The position numbers and the translations under genes were made by a program. Below, in pieces: positions 33,312 to 42,549 of a stretch of 48,263 nucleotides of DNA. Origin of the DNA: Candidatus Eiseniibacteriota bacterium (lineage in GTDB: Bacteria > Joyebacterota > Joyebacteria > Joyebacterales > Joyebacteraceae); contig JAUXGN010000019.1 of the NCBI GenBank assembly GCA_030622115.1, positions 1 through 48,263 on the forward strand. The letters are read 5' to 3'. The notes beneath the pieces were generated by a model. It ran no database searches. It saw nothing but the letters and a program-made list of their open reading frames with translations, and was not told where the DNA came from. The stretch's first letter is position 1; each line of letters begins with the position of its first letter.

Positions 33312-34889
33312 ATGCGGAGAGATACGCGCGTCCGTCCCACACGAAGCGTTTTCAGGGAACTACTGATTTCGATGCTGTTGTTTGGCACCGTGATAGGTGT
33401 TGTGTTTCCGCCGTTCACGGCCGTAGTGCTGGGGATTCCTGAGGCATTGGCGTTTCGCTTCTTCGCGATGTGCATGGGCGCCGGTATAACCGTGGGCGTG
33501 GCCAACTACTTCCTTTTTAGGTTCTTCGTCTCCCGGCACATGACGGGAGTGGTGACGGGGATGCGGCACATCAACGAGGCGGTAGCCGTTGCGGAGAGCA
33601 CGGAGTCCGGCTGCACGGCAGACTGTCTGCTCGAGGTCAAAAGCAACGATGTTGTCGGCGACATGGTTGAAGCATTCAACAGTATGACCGAGGCCATCGG
33701 TAGCCGTATCAGAACCGAGACAACGACCCGCCGTCTCTTGGCGGAACTATCCACCACGGTTGACCTGACTGAGACATCGCTAAAGGTCCTCGATGGAATA
33801 TCAGGGATCTGTGACGCTGCGGCGGGTGTTATCTATGTCGATCGGGATTCAAAGCTCGAGTACATGGCGAGCTTCGCGGTTGACGTGGGTGAGAATCTCC
33901 CGAAAACGCTGGATGTCGAGCATGGTTTGACAGCTCAGTGTCTGAGCAGCGGAAGTATCATACACGTCTCACCGGAGAAGGACGGCTACACATGGTTCAC
34001 GTCGTCTACGCCGCTGGGCAGGATGCAGCCCGGCGGGATAGTGCTCATCCCTCTTACCGCCGAACAGAAGGCCGTGGGACTCGTAGTCGTGGCCTGTCCT
34101 CAAGATGAGATCACGGAGGCAGAGCGAGATCTACTGGAAGCCGTGCGCAAGCAGGTGGCCCCCTACCTGGCCACCGCGATCATGCATCGCAAGGTCGAAG
34201 ACCTTGCAGCGATAGACGACCTGACGCGGCTCCTCAACCGCCGGTTCGGAGTGAGGAGACTGGGAGAGGAATTCTCACGTTCCGTGAGGCACGGCGTGCC
34301 CTTGAGCGTCATCATGCTGGACATAGATGATTTCAAGGGATTCAACGATACGTTCGGACACGACGCAGGCGACGCCGTCCTTATTGAGGTGGCGTCGGTC
34401 CTTGAGAAGAGCGTGCGGTCCGGTGATGTCGTCTGTCGGTACGGCGGAGAAGAGCTTCTCATCGTGGCACCCGGCATGGGTCTCAATGATGCAATCAAGT
34501 CCGCTGAGCGCTTGAGGAGACAGATCGAAGCAACGTCCGTGGAGTGGGGTGGGAAGGCGCTCTCGATCACGGTCAGTCTCGGTGTGGCTTCATGGCCGGT
34601 AGCTCATGCATCGACGCCGGAGGAGATCATTGCGTGTGCCGACGGCGCGATGTACTACGCGAAGGAGCACGGGCGAAACCAGGTAGCGCTGAATGACGGT
34701 GATAGGATAATGCCGGCGTCGAGTTTGCAGAAGGCGTTTGGTCCCGATCCGGTGTCGTGCGCCTGCCCGCAGTCGGATGCCGCCGGGACAATCGATGATC
34801 AGGCAGCATCAGCCGGCAAGGCGATGGCTCTAACTGACGACCAGGCAGTGCCGGCCGATGATCCGGGAGTTACCGGAGGGGGAGCTTAG
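33312..34889 (+). CDS. Membrane diguanylate cyclase (TM-HAMP-GAF-GGDEF)
   Basis: 525 residues. Two membrane helices (about 15-40 and 45-70) with almost no periplasmic loop, then a HAMP-like linker, a GAF domain (about 145-295), and a GGDEF domain with the active-site variant GGEEL at 378-382. The preceding RSGD fits the RxxD inhibitory site for c-di-GMP feedback, at the usual distance. It should make the second messenger c-di-GMP in response to a small ligand or the membrane state. About 60 C-terminal residues are Ala/Asp/Pro-rich and low in complexity. GGAGG lies 7 bases before ATG 33312. Its stop overlaps that of the convergent transporter gene. Confidence 0.92.
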   Translation: MRRDTRVRPTRSVFRELLISMLLFGTVIGVVFPPFTAVVLGIPEALAFRFFAMCMGAGITVGVANYFLFRFFVSRHMTGVVTGMRHINEAVAVAESTESGCTADCLLEVKSNDVVGDMVEAFNSMTEAIGSRIRTETTTRRLLAELSTTVDLTETSLKVLDGISGICDAAAGVIYVDRDSKLEYMASFAVDVGENLPKTLDVEHGLTAQCLSSGSIIHVSPEKDGYTWFTSSTPLGRMQPGGIVLIPLTAEQKAVGLVVVACPQDEITEAERDLLEAVRKQVAPYLATAIMHRKVEDLAAIDDLTRLLNRRFGVRRLGEEFSRSVRHGVPLSVIMLDIDDFKGFNDTFGHDAGDAVLIEVASVLEKSVRSGDVVCRYGGEELLIVAPGMGLNDAIKSAERLRRQIEATSVEWGGKALSITVSLGVASWPVAHASTPEEIIACADGAMYYAKEHGRNQVALNDGDRIMPASSLQKAFGPDPVSCACPQSDAAGTIDDQAASAGKAMALTDDQAVPADDPGVTGGGA

Positions 34890-36754
34890 GCTTCGCGTAC
34901 GTCGCGGCGTCTCTCGCCCAGGAGGACGATGCTCCGAAGATCCTCAGGTCCGCGAGCGGCCTTCCAGCGGCGATCGAAATCTGAGTGCTGTGTGATCTGC
35001 GCGATGTGCATGAGCGCGCGCAGGTGGTAGTTCCTCTCACCCCGAGAGCCGATGAGCACGAACACTGCGTGCACCGGCGGCACGTCATCAGAGAACATGA
35101 TGCCCTGCTGGGAGCGGGCGAGAAGTATGCTGAACACGCCCTCGCCTTCAACTACGATATGTGGAATGGCCAGCCCGGGGCGAAGCGCCGTGGTCGACTC
35201 CGCTTCTCGCTTCACAAGAAGATCAAACACCTCATCAGATCTCATCCTCAGCTCGTGGCCGAGCACCTTTGAGAGCCGCTTGAAGAACGCATCGACAGGT
35301 TCCCCGTGATCCATGTCCATGACCGTGCAGGTCTTGACGAGCCCGTCGAAGCGATCCTCCTCGATCTCATCGCGTTCCTTAAGGATCTCTCTGAGTTCCG
35401 CGTCCAGTGAAGACGTCCCGAGTTCACGAGACGTGATCCTCCGTACGACCTGGATAAGAGCTGAGTCCTGCCGCCCATGGAGTCCGACATAGACGACATA
35501 CCAGAGAAGGCTTCCGGCAAAGAAAGCGGCAGTGATGACGAGCGGCAGTGTTCCCATCTTGAACACAAGGAAGCCGTATATGACGACGGCGAGGATCTGT
35601 ATCCATGGATAGAAAGGGGACCGGAAAGTCGGCCGGTATCCCTGCATCTTACTCTCCCGCATCATGATCACTGCCACATTCATGAGCAGGAAGAGAATGA
35701 TCTTCATGGTCGAGGCTGTCTTGATGAGTGTTTCCAGATCGAGAAGGACTATGAGAGCTATCATGAAGGCACCGGTCATGAGGATGGCCACGTGGGGTGT
35801 GCCGTGCCGTGAGTTCACCCGTGCGAGGCTGCTCGGCAGAAGGCCGTCACGGCTCATGGCCAGGGGAGTTCTCGATGCGGACAGTATGCCCGCATTGCCT
35901 GTCGTCGTGAAGGCGATGAGGGCAGCGATGGTCATGATGATAAGTCCGACCGGCCCTGCGAAAGCGTCCGCCGCCAGAGAGATCGGAGTCCGCGAACCGC
36001 TGAGCAGGCTTGCGGGGAGTGTGCCGACGGCAGTGGAGATGGCCAAGACGTAGATGACGGTCACAATTGTGAACGCGAGGAACATCGCGAGCGGAACGTT
36101 GCGCCCCGGATTCCTGACCTCTTCGGCCACGCCACTGACCTTGGTGAGGCCGCCGTATGATACGAAGACGAGTCCGGCTGTGGCGAAGAGCGAAGACGTG
36201 CCGTGCGGCATGAACGGAGCGAAATTCTCAACGTTTACGGACGGAAGCCCACGTACAATGAAATACCCTATTGCGACGAGGAGTCCGATCACAAGGACCG
36301 ACTGAAACCGCCCCGCGTGGCGCGCGCCTACCAGATTGATGACCACAAAGACCAGACAGAGGCCGGATGCAATGGCCTTGACCTGCCACACGCCGATATG
36401 AGGGAAGAGCAGCACGGCGAAGGAGCCCATACCGACGAGGGCGAATGCCGACTTGAGAGTCAGCGATAGCCACGAGGCCATCCCCCCGATCGTGCCGAAC
36501 GCGCCGCCGAGGCTGCGCTCAATGAAGAAGTATGCTCCCCCCGCCTTTGGCATCGCCGTCGCGAGCTCGGCCTTGCTCAGGAGCGCAGGGATGACGAGTA
36601 TGCCTGCCAAGAGGAACGCGAGAACAACTGCAGGGCCTGCTGCAGCATAAGCGATTCCCGGCAGCACGAAGAGCCCGGAACTTATCATGGCTCCTGTCGC
36701 TATGCAGAATGCGTCAAGGAGCGTCAGTTCTCGCTTCAACCTGATTCCAGGCAA
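34886..36754 (-). CDS. APC-superfamily amino-acid transporter fused to a PTS EIIA type-2 domain
   Basis: 622 residues from TTG 36754. Residues 1-430 form an APC permease of about 12 membrane helices, with the family's first-helix motif 'GAMISSGLFVLPG' and 'SVNSRHGTP'-like loop sequences. The C-terminal part (about 475-620) resembles the PTS EIIA (fructose/mannitol, type 2) domain: 'REAEST', then 'GLAIPH' with His532, the residue phosphorylated in PTS EIIA proteins. A fused EIIA could let phosphotransfer state or a bound ligand regulate amino-acid uptake. No EI, HPr or EIIBC gene is nearby. It converges with the diguanylate cyclase. The substrate is not known. Confidence 0.88.
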   Translation of the reverse strand: MPGIRLKRELTLLDAFCIATGAMISSGLFVLPGIAYAAAGPAVVLAFLLAGILVIPALLSKAELATAMPKAGGAYFFIERSLGGAFGTIGGMASWLSLTLKSAFALVGMGSFAVLLFPHIGVWQVKAIASGLCLVFVVINLVGARHAGRFQSVLVIGLLVAIGYFIVRGLPSVNVENFAPFMPHGTSSLFATAGLVFVSYGGLTKVSGVAEEVRNPGRNVPLAMFLAFTIVTVIYVLAISTAVGTLPASLLSGSRTPISLAADAFAGPVGLIIMTIAALIAFTTTGNAGILSASRTPLAMSRDGLLPSSLARVNSRHGTPHVAILMTGAFMIALIVLLDLETLIKTASTMKIILFLLMNVAVIMMRESKMQGYRPTFRSPFYPWIQILAVVIYGFLVFKMGTLPLVITAAFFAGSLLWYVVYVGLHGRQDSALIQVVRRITSRELGTSSLDAELREILKERDEIEEDRFDGLVKTCTVMDMDHGEPVDAFFKRLSKVLGHELRMRSDEVFDLLVKREAESTTALRPGLAIPHIVVEGEGVFSILLARSQQGIMFSDDVPPVHAVFVLIGSRGERNYHLRALMHIAQITQHSDFDRRWKAARGPEDLRSIVLLGERRRDVREA

Positions 36755-36924
36755 TCAACTCTCCCTCGCATGCGGGGGTTGACACTCTCGGAGATACTCA
36801 CCGGGATGCCATCAGGATCGGCAAACAGGGCCCACCAGCCGATCGTAGGGATCTCCATCTTTGGAACCAGTGTCTGTCCGCCGCCCGTTCCGACAACTCC
36901 GTAGAGCCCGAGCCAGGCACTAGA
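36736..36924 (-). pseudogene. Remnant of a VOC (glyoxalase/dioxygenase-fold) gene, C-terminal part only
   Basis: On the minus strand, about 62 codons from just after an in-frame TAG (36927-36925) to TGA 36738-36736 read as a VOC-superfamily C-terminus: 'GGGQTLVPKMEIPTIGWWAL' then 'FADPDG'. Such a Gly-rich turn followed by 'G..a.f.DPdG' is typical of the second half of glyoxalase-like domains. No start codon with a ribosome site is seen, and the N-terminal half is missing because the metallo-hydrolase gene ends there. It overlaps the start of the transporter gene. Likely the relic of a deletion. Confidence 0.6.
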
Positions 36925-37630
36925 CTAGCTGGATCCGGCGCCCCAACCCACTGTCTATGAATCCATTGCCAAAGCTCTCTGAAAGAATCTGTATGCCGGT
37001 TTCTCCCGTGCAGTGCGACGGCGCAACTTGCTCGACACCCAGATCCTTGAGGGTCCTCGAAAGTGCAAGGATCTTCCTTCTGCTGCTCTGGCCGAGATGC
37101 ATGCCGCCTATGACAAGCTTGACCGGAAGACCAAGAGATTCTCTGGCCGCCGTAATCAGCTTGCCTACACCGGGATGGGCGCATCCAGTGATGAGTGTTG
37201 CGGCGCCGTTGCCGGCAAGCACCAGGCCTTGCTCCGAAGGTCTTTTCCCCAGGGTGCCCGTCGTACCAATGCCGGGCAGGATTTCTCCTTCAGATACGAG
37301 GACGGTCGGGAGAGCGCCGGCCTCATCGATTGCCACAACGGTTCCTATCGCTACATCCTCAGGAAGGAAGACCTCAACCCTGTGGTTGGCGCGAAGGAAC
37401 GCGTGGAGCCCTCCTATGTGATCATCATGCGTGTGTGATATGAAAACAGCGTCGATCTCTGAAGGAGACACATTCAGAGTGAGCATGTTCGAAAGCAACG
37501 TATCACCCACGGAGCCGGTATCGAAGAGTACTGTCTTCGAGTACCCGCGGATGACAGCTGCGAAGCCCCATCCGGGCTTGTAGCCGCGAGCGAACGCGAC
37601 GTTGTCGAATACAACCTGCGCATATCTCAA
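36920..37630 (-). CDS. Metallo-beta-lactamase-fold hydrolase (MptB/dihydropterin phosphate synthase-like group)
   Basis: About 236 residues. The metal motif HTHDDH is present in 'FISHTHDDHIGGL', with further ligands in 'ITGCAHPG' and 'GGMHLG' and a late 'SHCTG'. This arrangement fits the MBL group that includes a methanopterin-related 7,8-dihydropterin phosphate synthase, many of whose members have unknown roles. TTG 37630 is preferred because the fold starts there and GGGAGGGG lies about 9-11 bases upstream; ATG 37723 has no ribosome site and adds 31 basic residues. The stop overlaps the VOC relic. Substrate unknown. Confidence 0.8.
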   Translation of the reverse strand: MRYAQVVFDNVAFARGYKPGWGFAAVIRGYSKTVLFDTGSVGDTLLSNMLTLNVSPSEIDAVFISHTHDDHIGGLHAFLRANHRVEVFLPEDVAIGTVVAIDEAGALPTVLVSEGEILPGIGTTGTLGKRPSEQGLVLAGNGAATLITGCAHPGVGKLITAARESLGLPVKLVIGGMHLGQSSRRKILALSRTLKDLGVEQVAPSHCTGETGIQILSESFGNGFIDSGLGRRIQLV

Positions 37631-37776
37631 CAGCGCGCACCCCTCCCAAAAGGCCAGGGCGTGCCCAAACGTGCGCCCTCGCCGGCAAAGCGGGGGTCTC
37701 TCCGAGGGAGATTGGGAGATCATGATCCGATTGCTATTCTACTGTTGCATGACGCTTAGTGCAAGCAGGAGTGATC

Positions 37777-37802
37777 GCGGCCCCCTTGAGCAGGGCGGCC
37801 GC
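37777..37802 (-). terminator. Hairpin downstream of the prolyl oligopeptidase gene
   Basis: GCGGCC (37777-37782) plus CCCT pairs with AGGG plus GGCCGC (37797-37802), with one bulge. It lies within 20 bases after the oligopeptidase stop codon on the minus strand. There is no U-tract, so terminator function is uncertain. Confidence 0.4.
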
Positions 37803-37819
37803 AAGCGCTGAAAGGCGCC

Positions 37820-39937
37820 TCAATCCGCCTCGATACCGAGCGACATGAAGAGGAAAGAATAGTAGTCCGCGTACTGCTCCTGCATTCTACTCATTCTCGC
37901 GGCAAGGCCGTGGCCGGCATTGCGTTCGAGTCTCAGGAGAATCGGCCGGTCCGGCGATGCCAGTGCTTGCAGTTTCGCGGTCATCTTCATGGCGTGAGAC
38001 GGATGGACCCGCATATCGGACTCCCCGGCAGTGAAGAAGACAGCCGGGTAGGAGGCGGTTTCGTCAACACGATGATACGGTGAGTACTTGTAGATGTAGT
38101 CAAACTCGTCCGGGTTGTCCGGGTCTCCGTACTCGGCCGTCCAGATACGGGCGCCGTAGAATGTGTGGTAGCGAACCATATCAAGAAGTGGGACATCGCA
38201 GATGGCGACGGCAGCCAGCTCGGGGCGTTGAGTGATGAAGGCACCGACGAGAAGGCCACCGTTACTCCCACCCCACACAGCAAGATGGTCGCTGTCGGCG
38301 TAGCCCGCGCTCGCCAGCCATTCGGCCGCGGCGATGAAATCATCGAATGAGTTCTGCTTCATGTCGAGCATGCCGCCCCGGTGCCAGTCCTCGCCGTATT
38401 CGTTGCCGCCCCTGAGATTGGGAGCGGCGAAGACGCCGCCACGCTCGAGCCAGAGAAATCGGTTTCTCGCGAACCCCGGCCTTATCGGAACCGCGAATCC
38501 ACCGTAGCCGCTCAAGAGAGTGGGGTTGGTTCCGTCAAGCGTGAGATCTTTCCTGTGGACCAGGAACATGGAGATCCGCGTCCCGTCCTTCGATTCGTAC
38601 CACACCTGTTCCGCGGTGTAGGGAGTCACGTCGATGGGGGCCTCGACGGTCATCACCTCCGACACGGCTCCCGTTGAGACCGTGTAGCGGAAGACGGTCG
38701 GTGGAATCAGGAACGAGGTGACATTGAAATAGACATCATCCTCGGTATGGTCAGCGGTCCAGTCGGCCACAGATGAAAGAGCTGGAAGGGATACGTCCGA
38801 GACGTAGCGACCCTCCAGAGAGAAGACGCGCAATCTCGACTGCGCATTCTCCATGTAGAGGACCATCAGCATGTCGCCTGCGTCGGAGAAGCTCTGGATG
38901 GCGTGTTCAGACTCCGGAACGACCGGGGTCCAGTCGATGGCGGCAGGATCATCGAGATCGACACGCACAATCCTGCCGTTCGGGGCATCCTGCGTCGTCA
39001 GCATGTAGAAGTGCGAGCCGATCACAACTCCGTACGATCGAGCATCAAGTCCCTCGACAACGGGGATGAAGTCGCCTCCGCGATCGAGATCCTTCACGTA
39101 TATGTCGTTTCGCGCGGCGCCGAGATAGACGTAGATGAGAAGAAAACGCCCATCGCGTGACAGTGAAAGGGAGGGCCACGCCGTCATGTCATCTTCGTAT
39201 GCGAAGATCTTAGGGTCGAGTGAGGGATCATCGCCGAGCGTGTGGTGGTAGATGGTCCTGTGATAGAAGAGTTCGTCGTCCGGAACGTCGCCGGCCAGAG
39301 GGAATCGCGTGTAGTAGAACCCCAGACCATCAGGCTCCCAACCGATGCTGGCCGCGCGCGTCCCCGATATCTCGTCCTCAAGGTGCTCCATCGTGTCCGT
39401 GTTGAGAACCCGGAGTGTGCTCAGCTCGCTTCCGCCAACGGATGTCCCGTAGGCGAGAAGCCGTCCATCGAGTGACGGATGCCACCAGTCGAGGTGAACG
39501 GGAATCTCGTCTCCCAAGAGGTCGGGATCGATAAGGATGCGAGGATCCGCATCGGGGTTGTCACGGACATAGAGCACCATCTGTTCATTCTCGGGATCTC
39601 GTCTCGTGAAGAAGAGGCGGCCGTCTCTCAGCCAGAGCTGTCCTATCGCCGGGATCTCGAAGAGTTCGCCCAAGCGCTCGTATATGTCACTGTGACCGGG
39701 GACTTGTGAGAGAAGGGCCTCCGTGCGGGCACTCTGGGCATCGGCCCATTGCTGGACCTCCTCAGAGTCCAGATCCTCCAACCACCGGTAGGGGTCGTGA
39801 ATCCGGACGCCGTGAACGGTGTCAGCGACGTCCACCGAGCGAGTCACAGGCGGAGCCTGTGCCGCGGCCGCAGGTGCGAGAACGGCGATCGCTGCAATGA
39901 CCAGCACAGCCCCGGCCGCTACGCTTCTTCTCTCCAT
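37820..39937 (-). CDS. Secreted prolyl oligopeptidase (family S9A)
   Basis: 705 residues. A signal peptide (1-26, AQA/AAA-type cleavage) sends it out of the cytoplasm, unlike many S9A enzymes. An N-terminal beta-propeller ('HDPYRWLEDLDS' opening motif, about 40-420) is followed by the alpha/beta-hydrolase domain with Ser558 in 'GGSNGG', Asp641 in 'AGESDM' and His676 in 'NAGHG'. It cleaves after proline in short peptides, probably in the periplasm. AAGGA lies 8 bases before the ATG. It follows feoB by only 22 bases on the same strand, so it may be read through from the iron operon. Confidence 0.94.
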   Translation of the reverse strand: MERRSVAAGAVLVIAAIAVLAPAAAAQAPPVTRSVDVADTVHGVRIHDPYRWLEDLDSEEVQQWADAQSARTEALLSQVPGHSDIYERLGELFEIPAIGQLWLRDGRLFFTRRDPENEQMVLYVRDNPDADPRILIDPDLLGDEIPVHLDWWHPSLDGRLLAYGTSVGGSELSTLRVLNTDTMEHLEDEISGTRAASIGWEPDGLGFYYTRFPLAGDVPDDELFYHRTIYHHTLGDDPSLDPKIFAYEDDMTAWPSLSLSRDGRFLLIYVYLGAARNDIYVKDLDRGGDFIPVVEGLDARSYGVVIGSHFYMLTTQDAPNGRIVRVDLDDPAAIDWTPVVPESEHAIQSFSDAGDMLMVLYMENAQSRLRVFSLEGRYVSDVSLPALSSVADWTADHTEDDVYFNVTSFLIPPTVFRYTVSTGAVSEVMTVEAPIDVTPYTAEQVWYESKDGTRISMFLVHRKDLTLDGTNPTLLSGYGGFAVPIRPGFARNRFLWLERGGVFAAPNLRGGNEYGEDWHRGGMLDMKQNSFDDFIAAAEWLASAGYADSDHLAVWGGSNGGLLVGAFITQRPELAAVAICDVPLLDMVRYHTFYGARIWTAEYGDPDNPDEFDYIYKYSPYHRVDETASYPAVFFTAGESDMRVHPSHAMKMTAKLQALASPDRPILLRLERNAGHGLAARMSRMQEQYADYYSFLFMSLGIEAD

Positions 39938-39959
39938 TGCGCGCGTCCTTACAATGATG

Positions 39960-42101
39960 CTACGTGATGAAAAGAAGACCGATCCTATAGACGCCGAAGC
40001 TCACAAGCCAGGCAAGCACGAACTGGTAGAGGATGGAGAACCACATCCACAGCGTACCGATCTCGCGTCGCGTGGCCATTATGGCGACGACGCACGGAGT
40101 GTAGATGAGAACAAAGAGCATGAAGCCGAACGCTGCGAGAGGAGTAATGCCGCTTTCCGGGGCACTGATCGCCGTTGCGAGTGAGTCCTCCGAGTCAGTG
40201 CCGACCTGGTAGAGTACGCCCATGGTTGACACGACGACTTCCTTCGCCACGAAACCCGTGATGAGGCTCACTCCCATCTCCCAAGTGAACCCGAGCGGCC
40301 GTATCAGGGGCTCTATGGCCTTTCCGGTTCTTCCTATGTACGAGTTCTCGATCTCCTCGGCCGCACGCATCGTCGCAAGCACATCAACCTGCTCGGTCGT
40401 CTCAGAGCTACCGAGGGCCAGAAGCGTCTCTATCTCAGCATCGTAGTCCCGCGAGAAATCTGCGGTCTTTGGGAAGGCGCCGAGGAACCAGAGAATCACG
40501 GAGGCAACAAGGATGACGCCGCCCATCTTCTGGAGGTAGATTCTCGCACGTTCCCACATGTGGATGAGAAGCCCCTTGCCGGTCGGCATGCGATATGGAG
40601 GGAGTTCCATTACAAACGGAGCCGACTCGCTTCGGAAAAGGGTGCGTGAGAAGAGACGGCCTATGAGAAGAGAGAGAGCGACCCCGATCGCATACATGAG
40701 AAAGACGATGCTCCCTGCTTGTTCAGCGAAGAACGCTCCCGCGATGAGAATGTAGACGGGGAGCTTGGCGCTGCAGGACATGAGCGGCACGAGAAGTACG
40801 GTGAGGATCCGGTCTTTCCTTGACTCGAGTGTGCGCGTCGCCATTATGGCGGGCACCGAGCATCCGAACCCCATCAGGAGCGGGATGAACGACTTCCCGT
40901 GGAGGCCGAGTGCATGCATCAGCCTGTCCATCAGGAACGCTGCCCGCGCCATGTACCCCGTGTCCTCGAGTATCGCGATACCGAAGAAGAGGATCATGAT
41001 GTTTGGAAGGAACACAATGACTGAACCTACACCTCCAATGATCCCATCCACAATGAGGTCTGTCAGAAGAGATGGCGGAAGAACGCCCAAGGCCGCGCCC
41101 GACAGCCATTCCACGAACGACTCGATCCAGCCCATCGGATAGCTGCCCAGCGAAAACGTCGCTTGGAAAAGCAGCCACATGAAGATGAGGAAGATAGGGT
41201 AACCGAGGAATCTGTTCGTGAAGACGTCGTCTATCCGTCTCGACAGCTCCATGCGATCGACCGGATCATCGACCGCAGTGAGCGCCTCCCTGAGCGCGCC
41301 TTGAATGTACCCGTAGCGGCCTTCTGAGATGACCTTCTCGGGATCGGATCCCGTGGCCGTTCGTATATGTTTCCCGGCCCTTGTGACCATCTCTCTGATT
41401 TGATGCGTCTCTTCTGAGTCCGGTCGGAGTCTCTGAAAAACCTTGGTATCGCCTTCCAGAAGCTTGATCGCCATCCAGCGCGGCGGGTAATCGCCCGTAG
41501 TCTCCGGGCCGGCCTCCAGGAGGTCGGTCAGTTCAGCGAGGACATCATTGACGTGGGATCCATACGAGACTGGTACGTGCCGGTGGTGCTCTTCACGGTT
41601 CTCGAAAAGCGTGATCGCGGCATCCACGAGTTCCTCCACGCCGCTGCCGCGATGCCCGACCGTCGTCACGATGGGGGCGCCTGTGAGTCTGTGAAGCTTC
41701 TCGATATCGAGTTTCGTGCCCATGCTCTCAAACTCATCCCACATGTTGAGGTCGAGAACAAGATCAACGCCGAGTTCCATGAGCTGCACGGTCAAGTAGA
41801 GGTTGCGTGCGAGATTGCCCGAGTCAATAACGTGTATGACGACGTCGGGATGCTCGTCGATGATGAATGAGCGGGCGGCCCGCTCCTCGACGGAGTAGGC
41901 AGTGAGACTGTAGGTTCCGGGCAGGTCCACCAGCTCGATCGAGTACCCGTTCTGCTCGAAGTGGCCCGTCTTCTTCTCGACAGTGACGCCCGGGTAGTTG
42001 CCGACCTTTTGGCGGGCGCCGGTCATGGCGTTGAAGATGGTGGTCTTGCCGGAGTTAGGGTTGCCGGCGAGGGCTATTCTGAGCGTCTTGCGATCAGTCA
42101 T
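39960..42101 (-). CDS. feoB: Ferrous iron transporter FeoB
   Basis: 713 residues. The inner-membrane Fe(II) uptake protein. The N-terminal G domain has GNPNSGKT (13-20), the switch sequence 'GNYPGVTVE', DLPG (about 59-62) and 'NMWDE' as the usual FeoB G4 variant. A helical regulatory region follows, then the membrane domain with the conserved 'GFGCSVPAIMATR' and 'SAKLPVYI' gate motifs and a second gate repeat near the end ('AKEVVVSTMG'). The start overlaps the current feoA reading frame. Upstream are feoA, a Cys-rich Feo partner and a DtxR-type regulator. Confidence 0.97.
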   Translation of the reverse strand: MTDRKTLRIALAGNPNSGKTTIFNAMTGARQKVGNYPGVTVEKKTGHFEQNGYSIELVDLPGTYSLTAYSVEERAARSFIIDEHPDVVIHVIDSGNLARNLYLTVQLMELGVDLVLDLNMWDEFESMGTKLDIEKLHRLTGAPIVTTVGHRGSGVEELVDAAITLFENREEHHRHVPVSYGSHVNDVLAELTDLLEAGPETTGDYPPRWMAIKLLEGDTKVFQRLRPDSEETHQIREMVTRAGKHIRTATGSDPEKVISEGRYGYIQGALREALTAVDDPVDRMELSRRIDDVFTNRFLGYPIFLIFMWLLFQATFSLGSYPMGWIESFVEWLSGAALGVLPPSLLTDLIVDGIIGGVGSVIVFLPNIMILFFGIAILEDTGYMARAAFLMDRLMHALGLHGKSFIPLLMGFGCSVPAIMATRTLESRKDRILTVLLVPLMSCSAKLPVYILIAGAFFAEQAGSIVFLMYAIGVALSLLIGRLFSRTLFRSESAPFVMELPPYRMPTGKGLLIHMWERARIYLQKMGGVILVASVILWFLGAFPKTADFSRDYDAEIETLLALGSSETTEQVDVLATMRAAEEIENSYIGRTGKAIEPLIRPLGFTWEMGVSLITGFVAKEVVVSTMGVLYQVGTDSEDSLATAISAPESGITPLAAFGFMLFVLIYTPCVVAIMATRREIGTLWMWFSILYQFVLAWLVSFGVYRIGLLFIT

Positions 42102-42549
42102 TGCGCTTCACTTCCCCTCGCCTGCGGAGGCGGTTCCAGAACCCGGAGCCGGAAAGGCTCTGTCCGGATCCTGCTCGAGCGGAGCGGCGTCGCGTGCCGG
42201 CACCGTCGCGGTGACGTCCTGAGCCGTCTCTTCGGCGAGGTCCGAAGTCGGAGCCATCACGCTGCCCGCGCCGTCTGCCGACCGGTCTCTGCCGGCAGTA
42301 GGGGATCTCGTGTGGACGGACGAGTACCTGCTCTGCCTCTGTCTTCCGAAGCGTAATGTGAACGCCGCCGATGCAGTATTCGATAGGATCGTCAAGTGGA
42401 GCACGCTTCACAACGCGGACGAATGTTCCGCTTACAAATCCCATGTCAAGAAGCCTGCGCCGAAACGCACCTTCGCCGCGCACGTCCACGACAAGCGCTC
42501 CGTCACCGGGGGAGAGGGTGCTAAGAGATATCGCTTCATTCGAACGCAT
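42094..42549 (-). CDS. feoA: FeoA, probably frameshifted near its C-terminus
   Basis: As sequenced, 151 residues. The first 80 are a normal FeoA SH3-like domain ('LLDMGFVSGTFVRVV', 'DPIEYCIGGVHITLRKTEAE'), a small cytoplasmic partner that activates FeoB. After 'VRPHEIP' the frame becomes an arginine-rich run unlike any FeoA. Removing one base from the GGGG run at 42301-42304 (CCCC on the coding strand) moves into a frame rich in Ala, Glu, Asp and Pro that ends at TGA 42110-42108, 6 bases before the feoB start. That looks like a real C-terminus. Either a sequencing or natural frameshift is present, or the tail is unusual. Start at ATG 42549 with AGAGGA upstream. Confidence 0.85.
   Translation of the reverse strand: MRSNEAISLSTLSPGDGALVVDVRGEGAFRRRLLDMGFVSGTFVRVVKRAPLDDPIEYCIGGVHITLRKTEAEQVLVRPHEIPYCRQRPVGRRRGQRDGSDFGPRRRDGSGRHRDGAGTRRRSARAGSGQSLSGSGFWNRLRRRGEVKRND

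Noticed and set aside
37631-37723. N-terminal extension of the metallo-hydrolase
   Set aside because: 31 Arg/Pro-rich residues before the fold, with no ribosome site at ATG 37723.
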